Source: Paratinospora sagittata (taxonomy: Eukaryota; Streptophyta; Magnoliopsida; Ranunculales; Menispermaceae). From it: a DNA stretch of 64,000 bases. Below, piece by piece: positions 21,814 to 33,805 of this stretch. The stretch covers positions 12,125,001 through 12,189,000 of the forward strand of contig CM069597.1 in NCBI GenBank assembly GCA_035771175.1, written 5' to 3'. Under the pieces are notes generated by a model. The model ran no database searches. It worked only from the letters and a program-made list of their open reading frames with translations, and was not told the origin of the DNA. Each line of letters opens with the position of its first letter. The first letter of the stretch is position 1. The translations under genes were made by a program, and so were the position numbers.

Positions 21814-22531
21814 TGATGCAATCCAACAAGAGTTGGCATATTTTCTTAAGTTAGAACATCCCAAGAAAGAGAGGGTAAAAAAAAAGGACGAAGGTGGAAT
21901 TTTCCTAAAAGATTGCGCGTCAGATTTTGTTGAATTTTGACAAAGCCACACGTGTTTCTGAAGAAAAATGGTGTGTTGATCAATACTCAGTCACGTTGTG
22001 ACTAACGTCGTTTTTTGAGCAAATTCTTTTGTTTTTAGGCCTTCGAATTCACATTTTTACTATTTTAGGATAGTTTTGTTTCGAGTATAACTCGAATTAA
22101 GAGAACTGGCCCAATGTTTATACGGATTAGAGAAATGGCCAATGATGATGGCAACTAGGTTGCTTGGTTTGATAGACTGGCTCACGTGGGACTGTGCCCA
22201 TTATTTTTTCAGTTTCGTTCCGCATTTCGAGTCCAATGTTATTTTCATTTTTTCCCACATGATATACATCGTGAGATTTTTCTTTCTAGGTAGGTTTTAG
22301 CGAACTTTCTATTTTTATTAATTTTTGTTATTTTTAGTATTTGAGTCGAATTAGGAGTTTTTTAGTGGGCTTTGCCTATTTAAGGCCATTGTACGCATTA
22401 TAGATGATAATTCAAATATTATTGATTTTTTTAGAGAATTTGCGAATTCTTTACCTCTTTTCTTGGTATTCTGTGGAATCAACGAGTCTAGATAAACGCG
22501 TTTATTGTCTTCCCTATCACACCCTGCATCA
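21814..22531 (+). repeat. Gypsy-B 3' LTR (718 bp)
   Basis: Starts TGATGCA directly after the purine tract and ends TGCATCA at 22531, a 7-bp inverted terminal pair. A TATTTAAGG box sits near 22377. The 5' partner is lost, so the TSD cannot be checked. Confidence 0.72.
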
Positions 22532-23390
22532 CAAGCCCTAGACAAAGTCGTGCTAAAGACGAGAACAACCCCTCAGTGAAGGCTAAGTCACACTTTGCCC
22601 CGGCAAAGGCTGAAGCATAACATGCCTCGGCCAATGGTCAAGGACTCCCATGCCTTGGCCATAGTCGAGGCACTACTCACCTTGACCATGGCACCTTGAC
22701 TATGGCCGAGGCCCACCCTCGGTCACAACTAAGGGTGCCTTTTCAACTCCAACTGAGGACTTTAAGGATGAAGTCCAATCAAACAAGGTTCTCTCCCAAA
22801 CCCGATCTACGGAAACCAGGAACCCGATCAAACAGCGTACGAATCCCAATGCACACAATCACTAACCAAGTCTTAATAAAAAAGAACATAAATCACTTCC
22901 ACTGATGGAGAAAGACATTAAATGTAGAAACCAACCCCCTCAACTATAAAAAAGGCTCATTCTTTAGAAACAGGTATGCTCTGAAACTCCAACTCTTTAC
23001 ACTTATCATTTTCTCTCCTTCGGAGACTAACTTAAGCATCAGAGTGTCTGGTGGCACCCCTCGGTGCCATCGTTGTTTTGCAAGTTGTTTGCATACCTTG
23101 ATCGAAAGGATGTGACCATGCGACAAAGATGAAATCAAGACCAAAGCAGATGATTCAACCTGCTTATCAAAGGAAGTTCCTATTATAAGCAGGGATCAGA
23201 CAGAAAGTGGTCGTCTAGTCTCTCTTGATGACGATGTTCGTATTGTCGCAAGCGAAAACCACATTAAAGTTGTTTGTATCGACCCCTTGTCTACTGAATG
23301 CCTTACTTGTGAAGAGTCTCTTTGATATTAGTCAGCTGACTTCGTCACCTGCCTGGCCAAGTTGATATTTTGGGTTGAAAAAAAATCTCA
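22532..23390 (+). repeat. Probable LTR fragment of another gypsy element
   Basis: It contains a CTTGGCC/GGCCGAGG-rich palindromic tract (22600-22720), a TATAAAAAAGG box near 22945, and downstream CTTAAGCATCAGAGTGTC, which resembles the R-U5 region of plant gypsy LTRs. Edges are not defined. Confidence 0.4.
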
Positions 23391-25040
23391 TACATTTTTA
23401 TACTATAGGAATATCTTTTAACAAAAGGTGAAATTGGCATTGTTTTCTTTTGATTGTGTGACGAATTCATAAAAATGAGTATTTTAACCCCTAAAATAGT
23501 ATTTTTGATTAGAAAAAATTGGATAAGGTTATAAAAATAAGAAATAGGAAAAAAAAAAAGAGTTTTGGCAATTTTTAGGCCATTTCAAGTATTTTTAGTT
23601 AAGTCCTTAGTGAATTAGGATAAAAACTTATGGGAGAATTTCATAAATAAAATAAAGTATCCAAATAGGTTATTAAAATCAAAAGTCAGGTTTTAAAAAT
23701 TAGTTTTAAAAAATAGAAATAGAATAGACTGCTTAAGTTTAAACAAAGTTCATTTTAATGCCAATTTAGGTAGGGAGTTGTTTAAGTTAAGCTGCATCCT
23801 AGTGAATTTTAGGTCGAATTTCATTTAGAAATAGGTTCTATACATGTTTTTAGGATCTTTAGATTTATTTTATAAGTTGTACACTTGCATTTAGGTTAAC
23901 TTAGTGAAATTAGGGTTTTTAGAGCTAATTTTCCTTCAATTAGGGTTTTAGGCTAATCGGACCCACATAAAATGGTAAAAGTTGATAACTAAAGTCTCAA
24001 ACTTTTTTTGATGATTCTAATAGTTACTTTCTAGTGTTTTGAGTCTTATTTTTAGGTTCTTGTAATCGGGAGATGTTTGACTTGCTTGATTGAACTGAGG
24101 CTTTATTGATTTGTTTCGACCACGATACATTAGATAATAGTTTTTTGAAAAATGGTTCTTCTAAGAGTTTTCACTAGTCATGTCATACATTAATAGAAAG
24201 ACTCGAAGAGACCTTTCCAACAACCACGAGATCACTTTATTTAGATTTCGTTTACCCTAGTTTCTGATTGTTCCAATATTCACCCTATTATCAAATGAGT
24301 GACGAAACTTTAACCCAAATTATTTGGAGGGCTTTCCAGCTTATTTAAAGCCCAAAGATGAGAACACATGTTAGAGGATTAAAAAAGGTCAAAGGAGTGA
24401 AGTATGGATAAACATAAAGAGTTAAAAGATTGAATCAAGCTCATAAAAATCAAATCTCGTTTTTCTATGTTATCCCTACTAGACGTTGGCTCAAACTTGT
24501 TTTCTTTGGCCTAAAAAACCTATAAATAGACCCCCTAGGCATTTACCTTTGATATCCCTCTTCTTTTTTCCTTTTTTTGTTGCTTAGGTCGATTTACATT
24601 TCTATTTTATTGCTTTGAACATAAAAGAGGAATCTTTTGGTGATTTTTTGTCGTAAGTTTCCTTTTTGCTTAATAAAGTTTCTAAATTTCCTTTAATATT
24701 CTCCTCCCAGTTCTTGTTTCATTATTTATTTCTTTGCATGCCTTTATTTTCATTTATTTTACTATCTTAGATTCATACCAAACGTTTTCTTAAAAATCCA
24801 TGGTCATTGATTTTTAGTTTTTTTTAGGTTGTTTTAAAGTTATTTGAGAGTCTTCAATTTGTTTTTTAAATATTTGTTTTCTGTTTTTTTAGTTTTAGGT
24901 TTTTGATTTTTTCATTTTTAAGTTATGATTTTGGCAAAACTATTGTAGAAAAGAGCAATTTTGGAGGCTAGATTTGACTAGGAGGTAGTATGCTCGTGTA
25001 AAACCCCTAGATTAGACTCCTAAGAGAAAAGACCACAAAA
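23391..25040. other. AT-rich sequence, no gene
   Basis: No recognisable coding. A CTATAAATAGACCCC box near 24520 followed by a GCTTAATAAAG string near 24668 could be a decayed LTR promoter and R region, but no repeat partner was found in the window. Confidence 0.35.
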
Positions 25041-25045
25041 GAAAA

Positions 25046-26588
25046 TGTCACACCCCGCCCGAACGCTGCTAAATTGGCGGAACACTCACAGGCAGGGAGC
25101 GAATGCATTATAACAATAACCGAGTGCGCAGGTACACAATTGAGTACAAATCTGATTTCATTAATTTTAGAATGAATTTTTGTACAAAATATGATTAAGA
25201 GAACATTCTCCCAAAATCTCCCAATAATTAACAAGGGTTACAAAATGTGGGCCCAAAAACCTCCACTCAGTCCACCCTAAACTCCTGTGAAAAATTAGAT
25301 AATAACCGGGTGAGCTATTGCCCAGTGGGAAAAATAATTCATGAATATGACAATTAATAAATGAAACTTCATAATCAAATATCACATATACACATCATAA
25401 CATCATAATCAGTACAACATGTATGTATGCATGACACAGTCTCCTAATGGTTCCATGATTATACATCGCCCTTAGTTCACGTACAGATGTCCATTCCCAG
25501 GTAAACCTGGGTTTTTATTGTACGTCCCTCTCCAAGGTCGTCACCCTGGATTCACGAACAGATGTCCATCCCCAGGTAATCTCAGGTCCTCATTGTACGT
25601 CACTCTCCAGGGAAATATCAAGAATAGTGAGCATTGCTTTTAACTATTTTGTGGATCATGAACCACTTACATCCTTAGGTGGTGCTTATGTATGATGTCA
25701 ATGCATAAGCAAGTCTGGTCTTTACTAGTATTAGATAGGATTTGGCAGTCTGGTGATTCTTATTAGGTCAGTATCACCCCGTGCAAGGTTAGGATGTTCA
25801 GTATCACTTGTACAAGCTGATAGCTTTCAAATAAGACCAACCAGATCAGGCTCCAGTTGAGAAGTGGGACATGAGGTCCACTTAAATACTAATCGTCTAG
25901 AGCAACACGCTACCTCTCGTTCACTATTTAAAGTTACTAAGGGTATGACTAAGTCTAGTTGAGTCAAATTTACCACTAGTCCGGCATAGTAACAGTGTAA
26001 TACATGAACTCCAAATATATAAGCATAAGTATGACATGTATGAACATTAAACGCAATAATGCAGTGTAAATGAATAGTATACACAATGATAAATGAATGT
26101 AAACTTTAATAAAAGTCACAAGACACACAAACCTATGTTTCGTTCCCCACCTTCAAATAAAATCTCCTTCTGGAACTGGCGCTTTCTCCCTAGCAGAATC
26201 ACGTTGCACCGCAAAGAGAGTCTCAAAAAGAGAAGAGAGAAATCACAAGGAGAGCAAGAAAGATATAGAGAGAGAGAGAGGAAGAGAAGAGTTGGAGTGA
26301 GAAATGAATGGGGGGTTCCTTATATAGGAAAAGGAACGCCTGAATGTTCAGGCGAGCTGCCCGAATAGAATCGCGTTGCACCGCAAAGAGAGTCTAAAAA
26401 AGATAAGAGTCTCTTAGAGAGAGTTTCAAAAATAGAATAGATAAATCACAAGGAGAGCAAGAGAGAGAGAGAGAGAAGAGTTGGTGTGAGAAATGAATGG
26501 GAGGAGGGGTTCGTTATATAGGAAAAGGAACACCCAAACTTTCAATTTTTTTTTCTTTTTCATCTAAATGGGGGGGGGGGCTATTACA
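25046..26588 (-). repeat. Gypsy-A 3' LTR (1543 bp) with duplicated promoter block
   Basis: Plus-strand edges are TGTCACACC and TATTACA. It is longer than its partner because a block of roughly 190 bp (about 26185-26340) is repeated at about 26370-26535. Each copy carries CCTATATAAGG on the minus strand, near 26320 and 26514. An imperfect 70-bp repeat (GTACGTCCCTCTCC units) lies at 25476-25620. Confidence 0.9.
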
Positions 26589-26602
26589 CTCTACCCCCTT
26601 AA
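26589..26602 (-). other. Gypsy-A polypurine tract
   Basis: The minus strand reads AAGGGGGTAGAG immediately before the LTR start TGTAATAG. It fixes the inner edge of the 3' LTR and the element's orientation. Confidence 0.82.
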
Positions 26603-27128
26603 AGGCATATCGCCCCCGAAATTTAGTCAATGTAGTGATGATTGCTATCTGCTTGGGATTCACCACTGTCGTCATCATTAACAAGATCGGAGTAGTGCCT
26701 GTAAGGCCCCTGAATAGCATTGTGGCCGGTGGAATCCTCAATATCATCAAACAATGGAGAGTAAATTGAGTCGGATTCATCCTCAGAAGGTTCTGTCATT
26801 TTCCTAATAGATAGTAGTGTAGGGCTTTGCAAGTTGCAGCGTTTCAGGGATGGTAAGTTGAGCGATGGAATGTTTTTTCGTGCAGTTGCCCGAATTCGGC
26901 CACTTGGCAATTTTCATAGGAGATCTTGCCAGGATGAGGGCACTGGATTGTTTCGTGCAATATTGTTACGATAAAACCATAGACGCTCTGGCGATAAGGA
27001 CCGTTGCCGCTGAGGTGAGGAAGTTGGTGATGCAAAGAGGTTGTGGTTTGCTTTAGAGCCTGAAGGAGTCTCCACTGGTTGCCGAGCAGGCCATGGAGTG
27101 TATAACTCATTACTTCTGCCTAAGTTAT

Positions 27129-27617
27129 TGTCACACCCCAGTACACAGCACACCGCAGTGTCTAGTACCCCCGGAATGTGATGGGTACGCATACCCCAGC
27201 CATTACATACCACATAATATTGTCTCATCCCAGTACACACCACACCGCAGCGTCTAGTACCCCCGGGATCATTTGTCCACACTATTCACTGATGAATAGT
27301 GTAAGGTCTCCCCCAGATTCGAACTCACAACCTCATAAGGTTTGATTTCGCAATCTGAGTAGCCACTGAGAATGGTTCAGTGGCTACTCAGATTGCGAAA
27401 TCAAACCTTATGAGGTTGTGAGTTCGAATCTGGGGGAGGCCTTACACTATTCATCAGTGAATAGTGTGGACAAATGATCCCGGGGGTACTAGACGCTGCG
27501 GTGTGGTGTGTACTGGGATGGGACAATATTATGTGGTATGTAATGGCTGGGGTATGCGTACCCATCACATCCCGGGGGTACTAGACACTGCGGTGTACTG
27601 TGTACTGGGGTGTAACA
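27129..27617. mobile_element. Palindrome P1: 489-bp foldback with tRNA-like core and LTR-type ends
   Basis: Two 241-bp arms (27129-27369 and 27377-27617) are almost exact inverted copies around a 7-base loop. The outer ends read TGTCACACCCC and GGGGTGTAACA. Flanks GTTAT (27124-27128) and GTTGT (27618-27622) would be a 5-bp TSD with one mismatch. Reading outward from the loop, each arm has TCAGTGGCTACTCAG (box A-like, 27377-27391) and GTGAGTTCGAATC (box B-like, 27418-27430), as in a tRNA-derived SINE head. Each arm also holds two direct copies of a 44-bp unit starting CCCAGTACACA. It lies in the tail of Gypsy-A. Confidence 0.85.
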
Positions 27618-27907
27618 GTTGTTTTCAGACATCTGCATGGTTAATTAAATGAAACAATATATCACGATATTGTAAAAGAAGTTCCACAATTTCATTGATT
27701 AGTCAAAAGGTACAATGCATCACATCATCAACTATTACTAGAAAATAATTCAGGGTATTTCAGTTTAATTGTTTATTCTAATTCTCATATTGCTTCCTCT
27801 ACTCCGTGGTGATCCCAAAATACCTTCACAAGTGGTATGGTACGTCGCCTTAGTTCTTAAGTTTTTCTATTCAGAATCTTTATCGCTCTTTCCTGATACT
27901 TATTTCC

Positions 27908-29000
27908 TTATTCAACCCGAACCTCGACCAGAGGGATGATATGCAAAGGATCAGGACGATACTTTCGAAGCATGGATACGTGAAAAACGTCATGAACCAT
28001 AGACATGGACGATGGAAGGGATAGACGATAGGCTAGTTTGCCAATGCGTTTAATGATCTGAAATGGACCGGTATACCTTGAGGAGAGCTTTCCTTTGATC
28101 CCAAAGTGTTTGACACCTCTTGTAGGCTGAACTTTTAGAAAAACCAAGTCCCCCTTGTCAAATTCTAGAAGCTGTCTCCGCTTGTCAGCATAGCTCCTCT
28201 GTCGACTTTGTGCCACACGAAGTCGCTCTTTTACTAGTGTGATCTTCTCAAAAGTCTCTTGAACTAGTTCAGGCCCCAACTGCGGTCGATCTGCCATATC
28301 TAACCAGCATACGGGAGATCTGCAAGGGCAACCATAAAGAGCCTCATATGGTGACATGCCGATACTGGTTTGGTAGATGTTGTTGTATGCAAACTCAGCC
28401 AAATGTAAATGTTTTGCCCATCCGCCATGAAAGTCCAAAATGCAGCATCGTAACATATCCTCTAATATCTGGATCAACCGTTCTGACTGTCTGTCAGTCT
28501 GCGAGTGAAAAGTTGTGCTCATGGTGATCCATGAGCCCATTCAACTCTGGGAGCTTTGCGAAAATTTTGATATAAATCAAAGGTCTCGATTAGAGACGAT
28601 CGTGAGTGGTATGCCATGGAGGCGTACGATATCTCTTTCATACAATTCGACTAGCTTGGCGGGGTTATCTGTAAACTTTATTGGTAAAAAGTGTGCAGAC
28701 TTTGTAAGTCTATCAATGAAAACTCAGATTGCATCTTGCCCTTTATTATTTAGAGGCAAGGTCGTAACAAAATCCATTGCGATGTTCTCCCACTTCCATT
28801 CTCCAATAAGTAAAGGCTGAAGTAGTCCAGAGAGAAGTTTGCGTTCTGCCTTTACTTGTTGGCACACAAGACATCGAGTTACGAAATCTGCAATAGCCTT
28901 CTTCATTCTAGAAAACCAAAATTGTCGCTTGACATCCTTATACATCTTGTCTCCCCCAGGATGCATAACGAACTTTAAACAATGCATTTCAGTGAGCACT
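27908..29000 (-). pseudogene. Gypsy-A integrase
   Basis: The minus frames 28999-28724 and 28540-27908 cover the zinc finger (FVMHPGGDKMYKDVKRQFW, FVTRCLVCQQVKAE), WENIAMDFVTTLP (first acidic residue), TTFHSQTDRQSERL with the third acidic residue region, and the C-terminal GPF module (KGDLVFLKVQP, KGKLSSRYTGPFQIIKRI, MVHDVFHVSMLRKY). The middle of the core, between 28724 and 28540, is out of frame and contains a stop. The final 65 residues of the frame are well kept. Confidence 0.9.
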
Positions 29001-29381
29001 TATTTCTGAACTTGAGGATCGTTCGGCAGATAGAGATGTTTTTGTAGAAAATAGCCCGTCATTGGAGACCAACCAGTGAGGAAGGTCCTATCCGCTGAGT
29101 AGAAGTTCTCATTTCTCCATTATCATAAGGTCGTTGGCTTGAGCTGCTGAAATCTTTCAAATAAGCTCAGAGTTGGCTGATAATTGAGAGAGTCGTGATC
29201 TTTCCCCTTCCTTGATGAGCTGTAGGTTAAAATTCTCCACCTCTGTAACCAACTTCCCCATCTCAAGGTTAAGAGTGCAAGCAGCAACATAAGATTTTCT
29301 ACTCAGGGCCTCAGCCACAACATTGGCCTTAACGGGATGGTATTAGAGTTGAAAGTCATAATCTTTCAAGAATTCCAACCA

Positions 29382-30757
29382 TCATCTTTGGCGGAGGTTT
29401 AGGTCTCTCTGAGTGTAGATGTATTTGAGACACTTGTGATCTGAGAAGACCTCAAACCGTTCACCGTATAGGTAGTGACACCATAACTTTAGTGCAAATA
29501 CGACGACTGCAAGTTCTAGGTTATGCGTTGGGTAATTACCCTCATGAATCTTTAGTTGCCTAGAAGCATATGCAACAACCTGGCCTTCTTGCATTAGTAC
29601 TGCACCTAAGCCTTGGAGAGAGGTGTCAGTGTATAGTGAAAACCCAACTCCATTTCTTGGAGTGATTAGTACTGGTGATGTCGTGAGGCGTTTCTTCAAT
29701 TCCTAAAATTTCGATTCACAGGCAGGATTCCAGATGAATCGCTCATCTTTCCGAGTGAGCTTGGTCATAGGTTCAGCGATCTTTGAGAAGTTCTTTATGA
29801 AGCGTCTGTAGTAGCGAACCAAACTAAGAAAACTCTGGATTTGAGTAACTATGGTAGCTTGCTTCCAATTAAAACCGCTTCAACCTTTGAAGGATCTACC
29901 TCAATGTCATTGCCTGAAAGCACATGACCTAGGAATTGCACTCTCTTCGCCCAAAGTTCACACGTACTCACTTTGCATACAATTAATGGCTTCTCAAGGT
30001 CTGGAGGAAAATCCTCAGATGTATCTTATGGTCTTCCTAAGTTGAGGAATATATCAAGATATCATCCACAAAGACCACCACGAATCGGTCTAAGTATAAC
30101 CTGAAGATGCGGTTCATCAAATCCATGAACGCTGCAGGTGCATTTGTTAGACCGAACGGCATAACTAAGAACTCGTAATGAGCGTACCGAGTTCTGAAAG
30201 CCATTTTATTAATGTTCAACTATCTGATCCAGAGTTGATGATAGTCGGATCGTAAATCGATCTTAGAGAAGTATTTGGCATCTTTAAGTTGGTCGAACAA
30301 GTCATCGATCCTGGGCAAAGGGTACTGATCTTGATGGTGACATTATTCAACTTACGATACGAACCATCTTTTTTGCGAACAAACAAAACTGGAGCGCCCC
30401 AGGGTGATGAACTTTTTCTGATGAAGCCATTACTCTCCAATTCCTTCAGTTGCTTGTCCAACTCAACTAGCTCGACATCATACATTCTGTATGGTCGAAT
30501 TGATATGGGTCCAGTCCCTGGAATGAGGTTGATCTCAAAATTGAATTTCCGAACTGAAGGTAGACCAGGAAGGTTATTTAGAAAAACCATTGGGAGTTCA
30601 GATATAACCGGGACATCATGTACCTCGAGAGGGTACAGTGCTGGTGATTCATTGTCATCACCAAGGCATAGAGCTCAAAGCTGTGCCTTGAGGAGTGCAA
30701 CAGTCGAGTTGTGTATCCATTTCTTCGTTCCCTGAATCTTGACAAACCCCCTAGTGG
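29382..30757 (-). pseudogene. Gypsy-A reverse transcriptase and RNase H
   Basis: Minus strand: an RT N-terminal region with LPGLPSVRKFNFEINLIPGT and SSPWGAPVLFVRKKDGS (30590-30370). Then come [29 protein letters not shown] and [12 protein letters not shown] with the catalytic FVDD (30219-30037). RNase H follows with [18 protein letters not shown] and [13 protein letters not shown] (29699-29382). Between these are frameshifts near 30300 and 29850. The N-terminal edge was cut by the solo LTR at 30758, which separates it from protease. Confidence 0.9.
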
Positions 30758-33459
30758 TGTAACGCCCGTACCTTAGGATGGCATCATTTTGACCAGTATA
30801 GTACCCGTATATGCGTACGTATACGTATATGAATATGATGCTCGACGCGTGTTGGTTCGAGTGCCTTTGTATGATGTTTCGGAATGATTGGAGACCCGTT
30901 CGACGACAAAACGTGTCGAAAATGGTGTTTTGGATTAGTGGAGCTCGCTCCATGGAGGAAGAAATTTCTGTCACCAATTACATCAATAGCTTGATCTCCT
31001 AGATCTGAGGTTTGATTGAGCTAAACTTTTGTTAGCTTATTATTCTCTGATAGATCTTCACTATGAATGGTAAAGATCTTGATTGGAGTTGTATACTCTG
31101 AGTTATAAAGCTCCAAACACTATTTTTCATATTAACGAATTTTTTTGCGCAGTTTTGATCAAACGATTGGAGCTCACAATCCTACCGTTTAATTGAGCTA
31201 AAAGTTTACCAGAATGTTGGTGACCGACTCATAAAACTTTTGAACTGTTAAGATGTTAAATTGCTAAGTCATTTGCATAAAATTGAGTATCTAAGTAGAA
31301 ATAATTGCAGCAGAAAAAAAAAATTATTGCTTTTGTTAAGTGAATTTTGAGTTGTGGGCCCAAATTTTTCTATAAATATAAACCAAAACGGGATTTTGTC
31401 ACACTTGCTCACTTTTCCACCTTCAAGAGTGATAGAGAGCTTGGAAAAAGGGGAAAGAAGAGGAAAAGAGAAAAAGAAGGGAAAAATGAGGTTTTGGGGT
31501 GGATTCTTGCTCAAGGATCATCAAGGTAACCATTTCATTCTCATTTTTCTTCCTTCCATCATTCTCTTACGAGCATGCACCTGATTTTTTCAACCGAGGG
31601 TTTTATTGAATCCCGTTTTTGAAAGGGTGATGGAAAATCAAAGTTCGAATTTCGAATAAGAAATTGGAGGGGTTTCATAGACTTGACCTAAAACTAGTAT
31701 TTTGACCTAGGGTTTTCTATTTAAATTTCTTGTGATTTGTATGAAATTGATGAGTAGTTATGGATTTATGACACTCTAAATTACTGATCTTGAATAGGGG
31801 GAACCTAATTGTAGGGTAGTTTTGGCTTAGGCCATGTAAATTGACATTCCCATGCAATTTGGGGATTTCCATGTAAATTGGGGATTTTGCCCAAATTATG
31901 GCTTTTGACCTAAACCAAGTCAATTGACCAAATTGACTTGGGAATCATCTAATTGGACCTCATTTGAGTAGATTCATGGGTTTACAATGTTTGAACCTAT
32001 GTTAATTTGGTATGACTTAGTTCAATTTGGCCTTAGGTTATGTATTGCCAAATTGGAGATTTTGACTTAAACTTAGTCAATTGATATAATTGACTTGAGG
32101 AATAGCCTAATTAACCCTTAATATGATTGAATGCTTTATATTATAGTGTTTGGAATCATTGGAATCAACCTATGGCATTCAATTTGGGTTAGGTGTAGTC
32201 TAATTTGATGATTATATGGTTGAATTGAGCATTATGAGTTGACTCATGACTATGACCATGCTAAAATCTCAAATTGACTACAGAATTAGGTTTGAAAATG
32301 GTTATTAGCATACTTTGGCTTATCTTTAGTATTGTATGGACCATGTGTTATATGTAGGGATCTTGGTTGCTTTGAGTAAGCCACGTAGGCAAATTGGTGA
32401 TTGAAGTACTCGAGGTGATTCGTGGATCTTCTAGTACTTTCTTGGATTGGAAATTGGATTGGCTAGACTTAGGCAATCAATTGTGAGTGTTTCTTTACTT
32501 GTGTCTTCTATGTGTGACATTCTATTATAGAAATGTTTTAAATGCTTAATTATTATGGTATGCATGATTTGATATCTCATGAAAATTATTTGATCATAAT
32601 CAGTTGGGAAAACAATTTGGGTTTAGTCTCCTAGTTGGGATTTTCTTCGAGAAATTCCGTAAGTCTAGTTGGATCCCCAGTTGTGGACCTTGCAGAGGGT
32701 TTTAAGGGTAGGGGCAGCCGTAGTTCGTCTAAACCTGAAATAGGGTTTGGAATGAATAGTAAATCGGTGACGTGCCCTCGGGATTCCTATTAGAATACGA
32801 GTAAGAGGTCATTCGGGCATGGGTCTCGCGAACTCATGTTCTTGAATCGATTCTTACCTAGGAGGTGTTTAGGTGCATGAACATGTCATAAGTGATATGC
32901 ATTGTCTTGATATGACATGAGGTCTTATATTGAACATGTATGTAACCTCGTTTACATTCCAGTTGTTTAAACTGTTTTAATGAATCTTGCAATGTTTTAC
33001 ATAAATGCACATGTATGTAGCCACTTGTAGAAAACATTCACTAGGCTTGTTGTAGCTCACCCCTCACTATTATCTTTTTAGGATATAGGAAGGGGAAGGG
33101 AAAGGCTTAGCTGCGGAGCATTTTCTGAACTCTGGTTGATGTAGGTGTTACTACTTTTTCGCATTTATTTTGATAAATTGTACTATGTAACACCTAATAC
33201 GTATACCTAACACCTAGATGGGTTGTAATCATTGTTAAGTATTATTTTGTACTTTTGATCACTGTGGACTTAGAAAAAAAAAATTATGGCTTACATTTTG
33301 GGAATGTAATATTATTTGATTATGTCTATATGTATTTATTGTTATGTATTTGGGATTATGATGTGTATTAGAAGGCTTATCGAGATGTCATGTATATCGA
33401 GGGAGGATATACACGGGGTTCCGTGCCGGTCATGACGACACCTATCATGGGTCGTGGCA
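30758..33459 (+). mobile_element. Solo LTR S1 (2702 bp), Tekay-like
   Basis: Starts TGTAACGCCCG and ends GGGTCGTGGCA, flanked by perfect AGTGG (30753-30757 and 33460-33464). It has no internal coding. It separates Gypsy-A protease from RT, so it landed inside that element and then lost its body by LTR-LTR recombination. It contains the block TTGTTGTAGCTCACCCC near 33047 followed by a pyrimidine tract, AG and a purine-rich AAGGGGAAGGGAAAGG string, as in the other solo LTRs here. Confidence 0.9.
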
Positions 33460-33464
33460 AGTGG

Positions 33465-33800
33465 CAAGTGGGGGCAAGGTTAAATGAACTTGTTTCTTCA
33501 AACAATTGATCCTTGCATTCAGTGGTGCGAGCCAATCCATGCCGAGGATGATATCGAAGTCTTCAATGTCCATTACTAAAAGGTCTGGATAAACTATTTG
33601 TACCGACATTTGAAATTCCATCTAGAACACTTCAATGTCACGTCAGTACCAGATCCTAATGGTGATGAGACATAGATTGTGATGTATGTGGGTTCAGGAT
33701 GCAACCCTAAATGCCTCATCAATGTAGAAGATATAAAAGAGTGCGTAGCACCCGAATCAAACAAGACATGCACCAATGTCTTGAACAAGGGAAATGTACC
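33465..33800 (-). pseudogene. Gypsy-A protease
   Basis: The minus frame 33788-33594 contains VHVLFDSGATHSFISSTLMRHL, the DSGA active-site motif of gypsy aspartic protease, followed by TYITIYVSSPLG. The frame then breaks, and a homologous continuation (LVMDIEDF-like, then a WLA-type string) is seen in another frame before the solo LTR. A second copy of this segment is at 40066-40359. Confidence 0.85.
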
Positions 33801-33805
33801 TTCGA

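Larger units (their letters stand above)
19745..22531 (+). mobile_element. Gypsy-B: 5'-truncated Ty3/gypsy element with 3' LTR
   Basis: Plus strand. It starts within reverse transcriptase at the YFDD box and runs through RNase H and integrase to a purine tract (CTGGGGGGAA, 21804-21813) and an LTR. The 5' LTR, gag, protease and RT fingers are missing. The pol region is heavily frameshifted. Confidence 0.88.

Noticed and set aside
26093..26368. Arg/Glu-rich plus-strand ORF
   Set aside because: Lies within the Gypsy-A 3' LTR in a GA-rich tract that is repeated; not a gene.
27377..27442. tRNA gene
   Set aside because: Box A- and box B-like strings are present, but the acceptor and anticodon stems do not pair as in a tRNA and the unit is mirrored in a palindrome; tRNA-like SINE head is the better reading.
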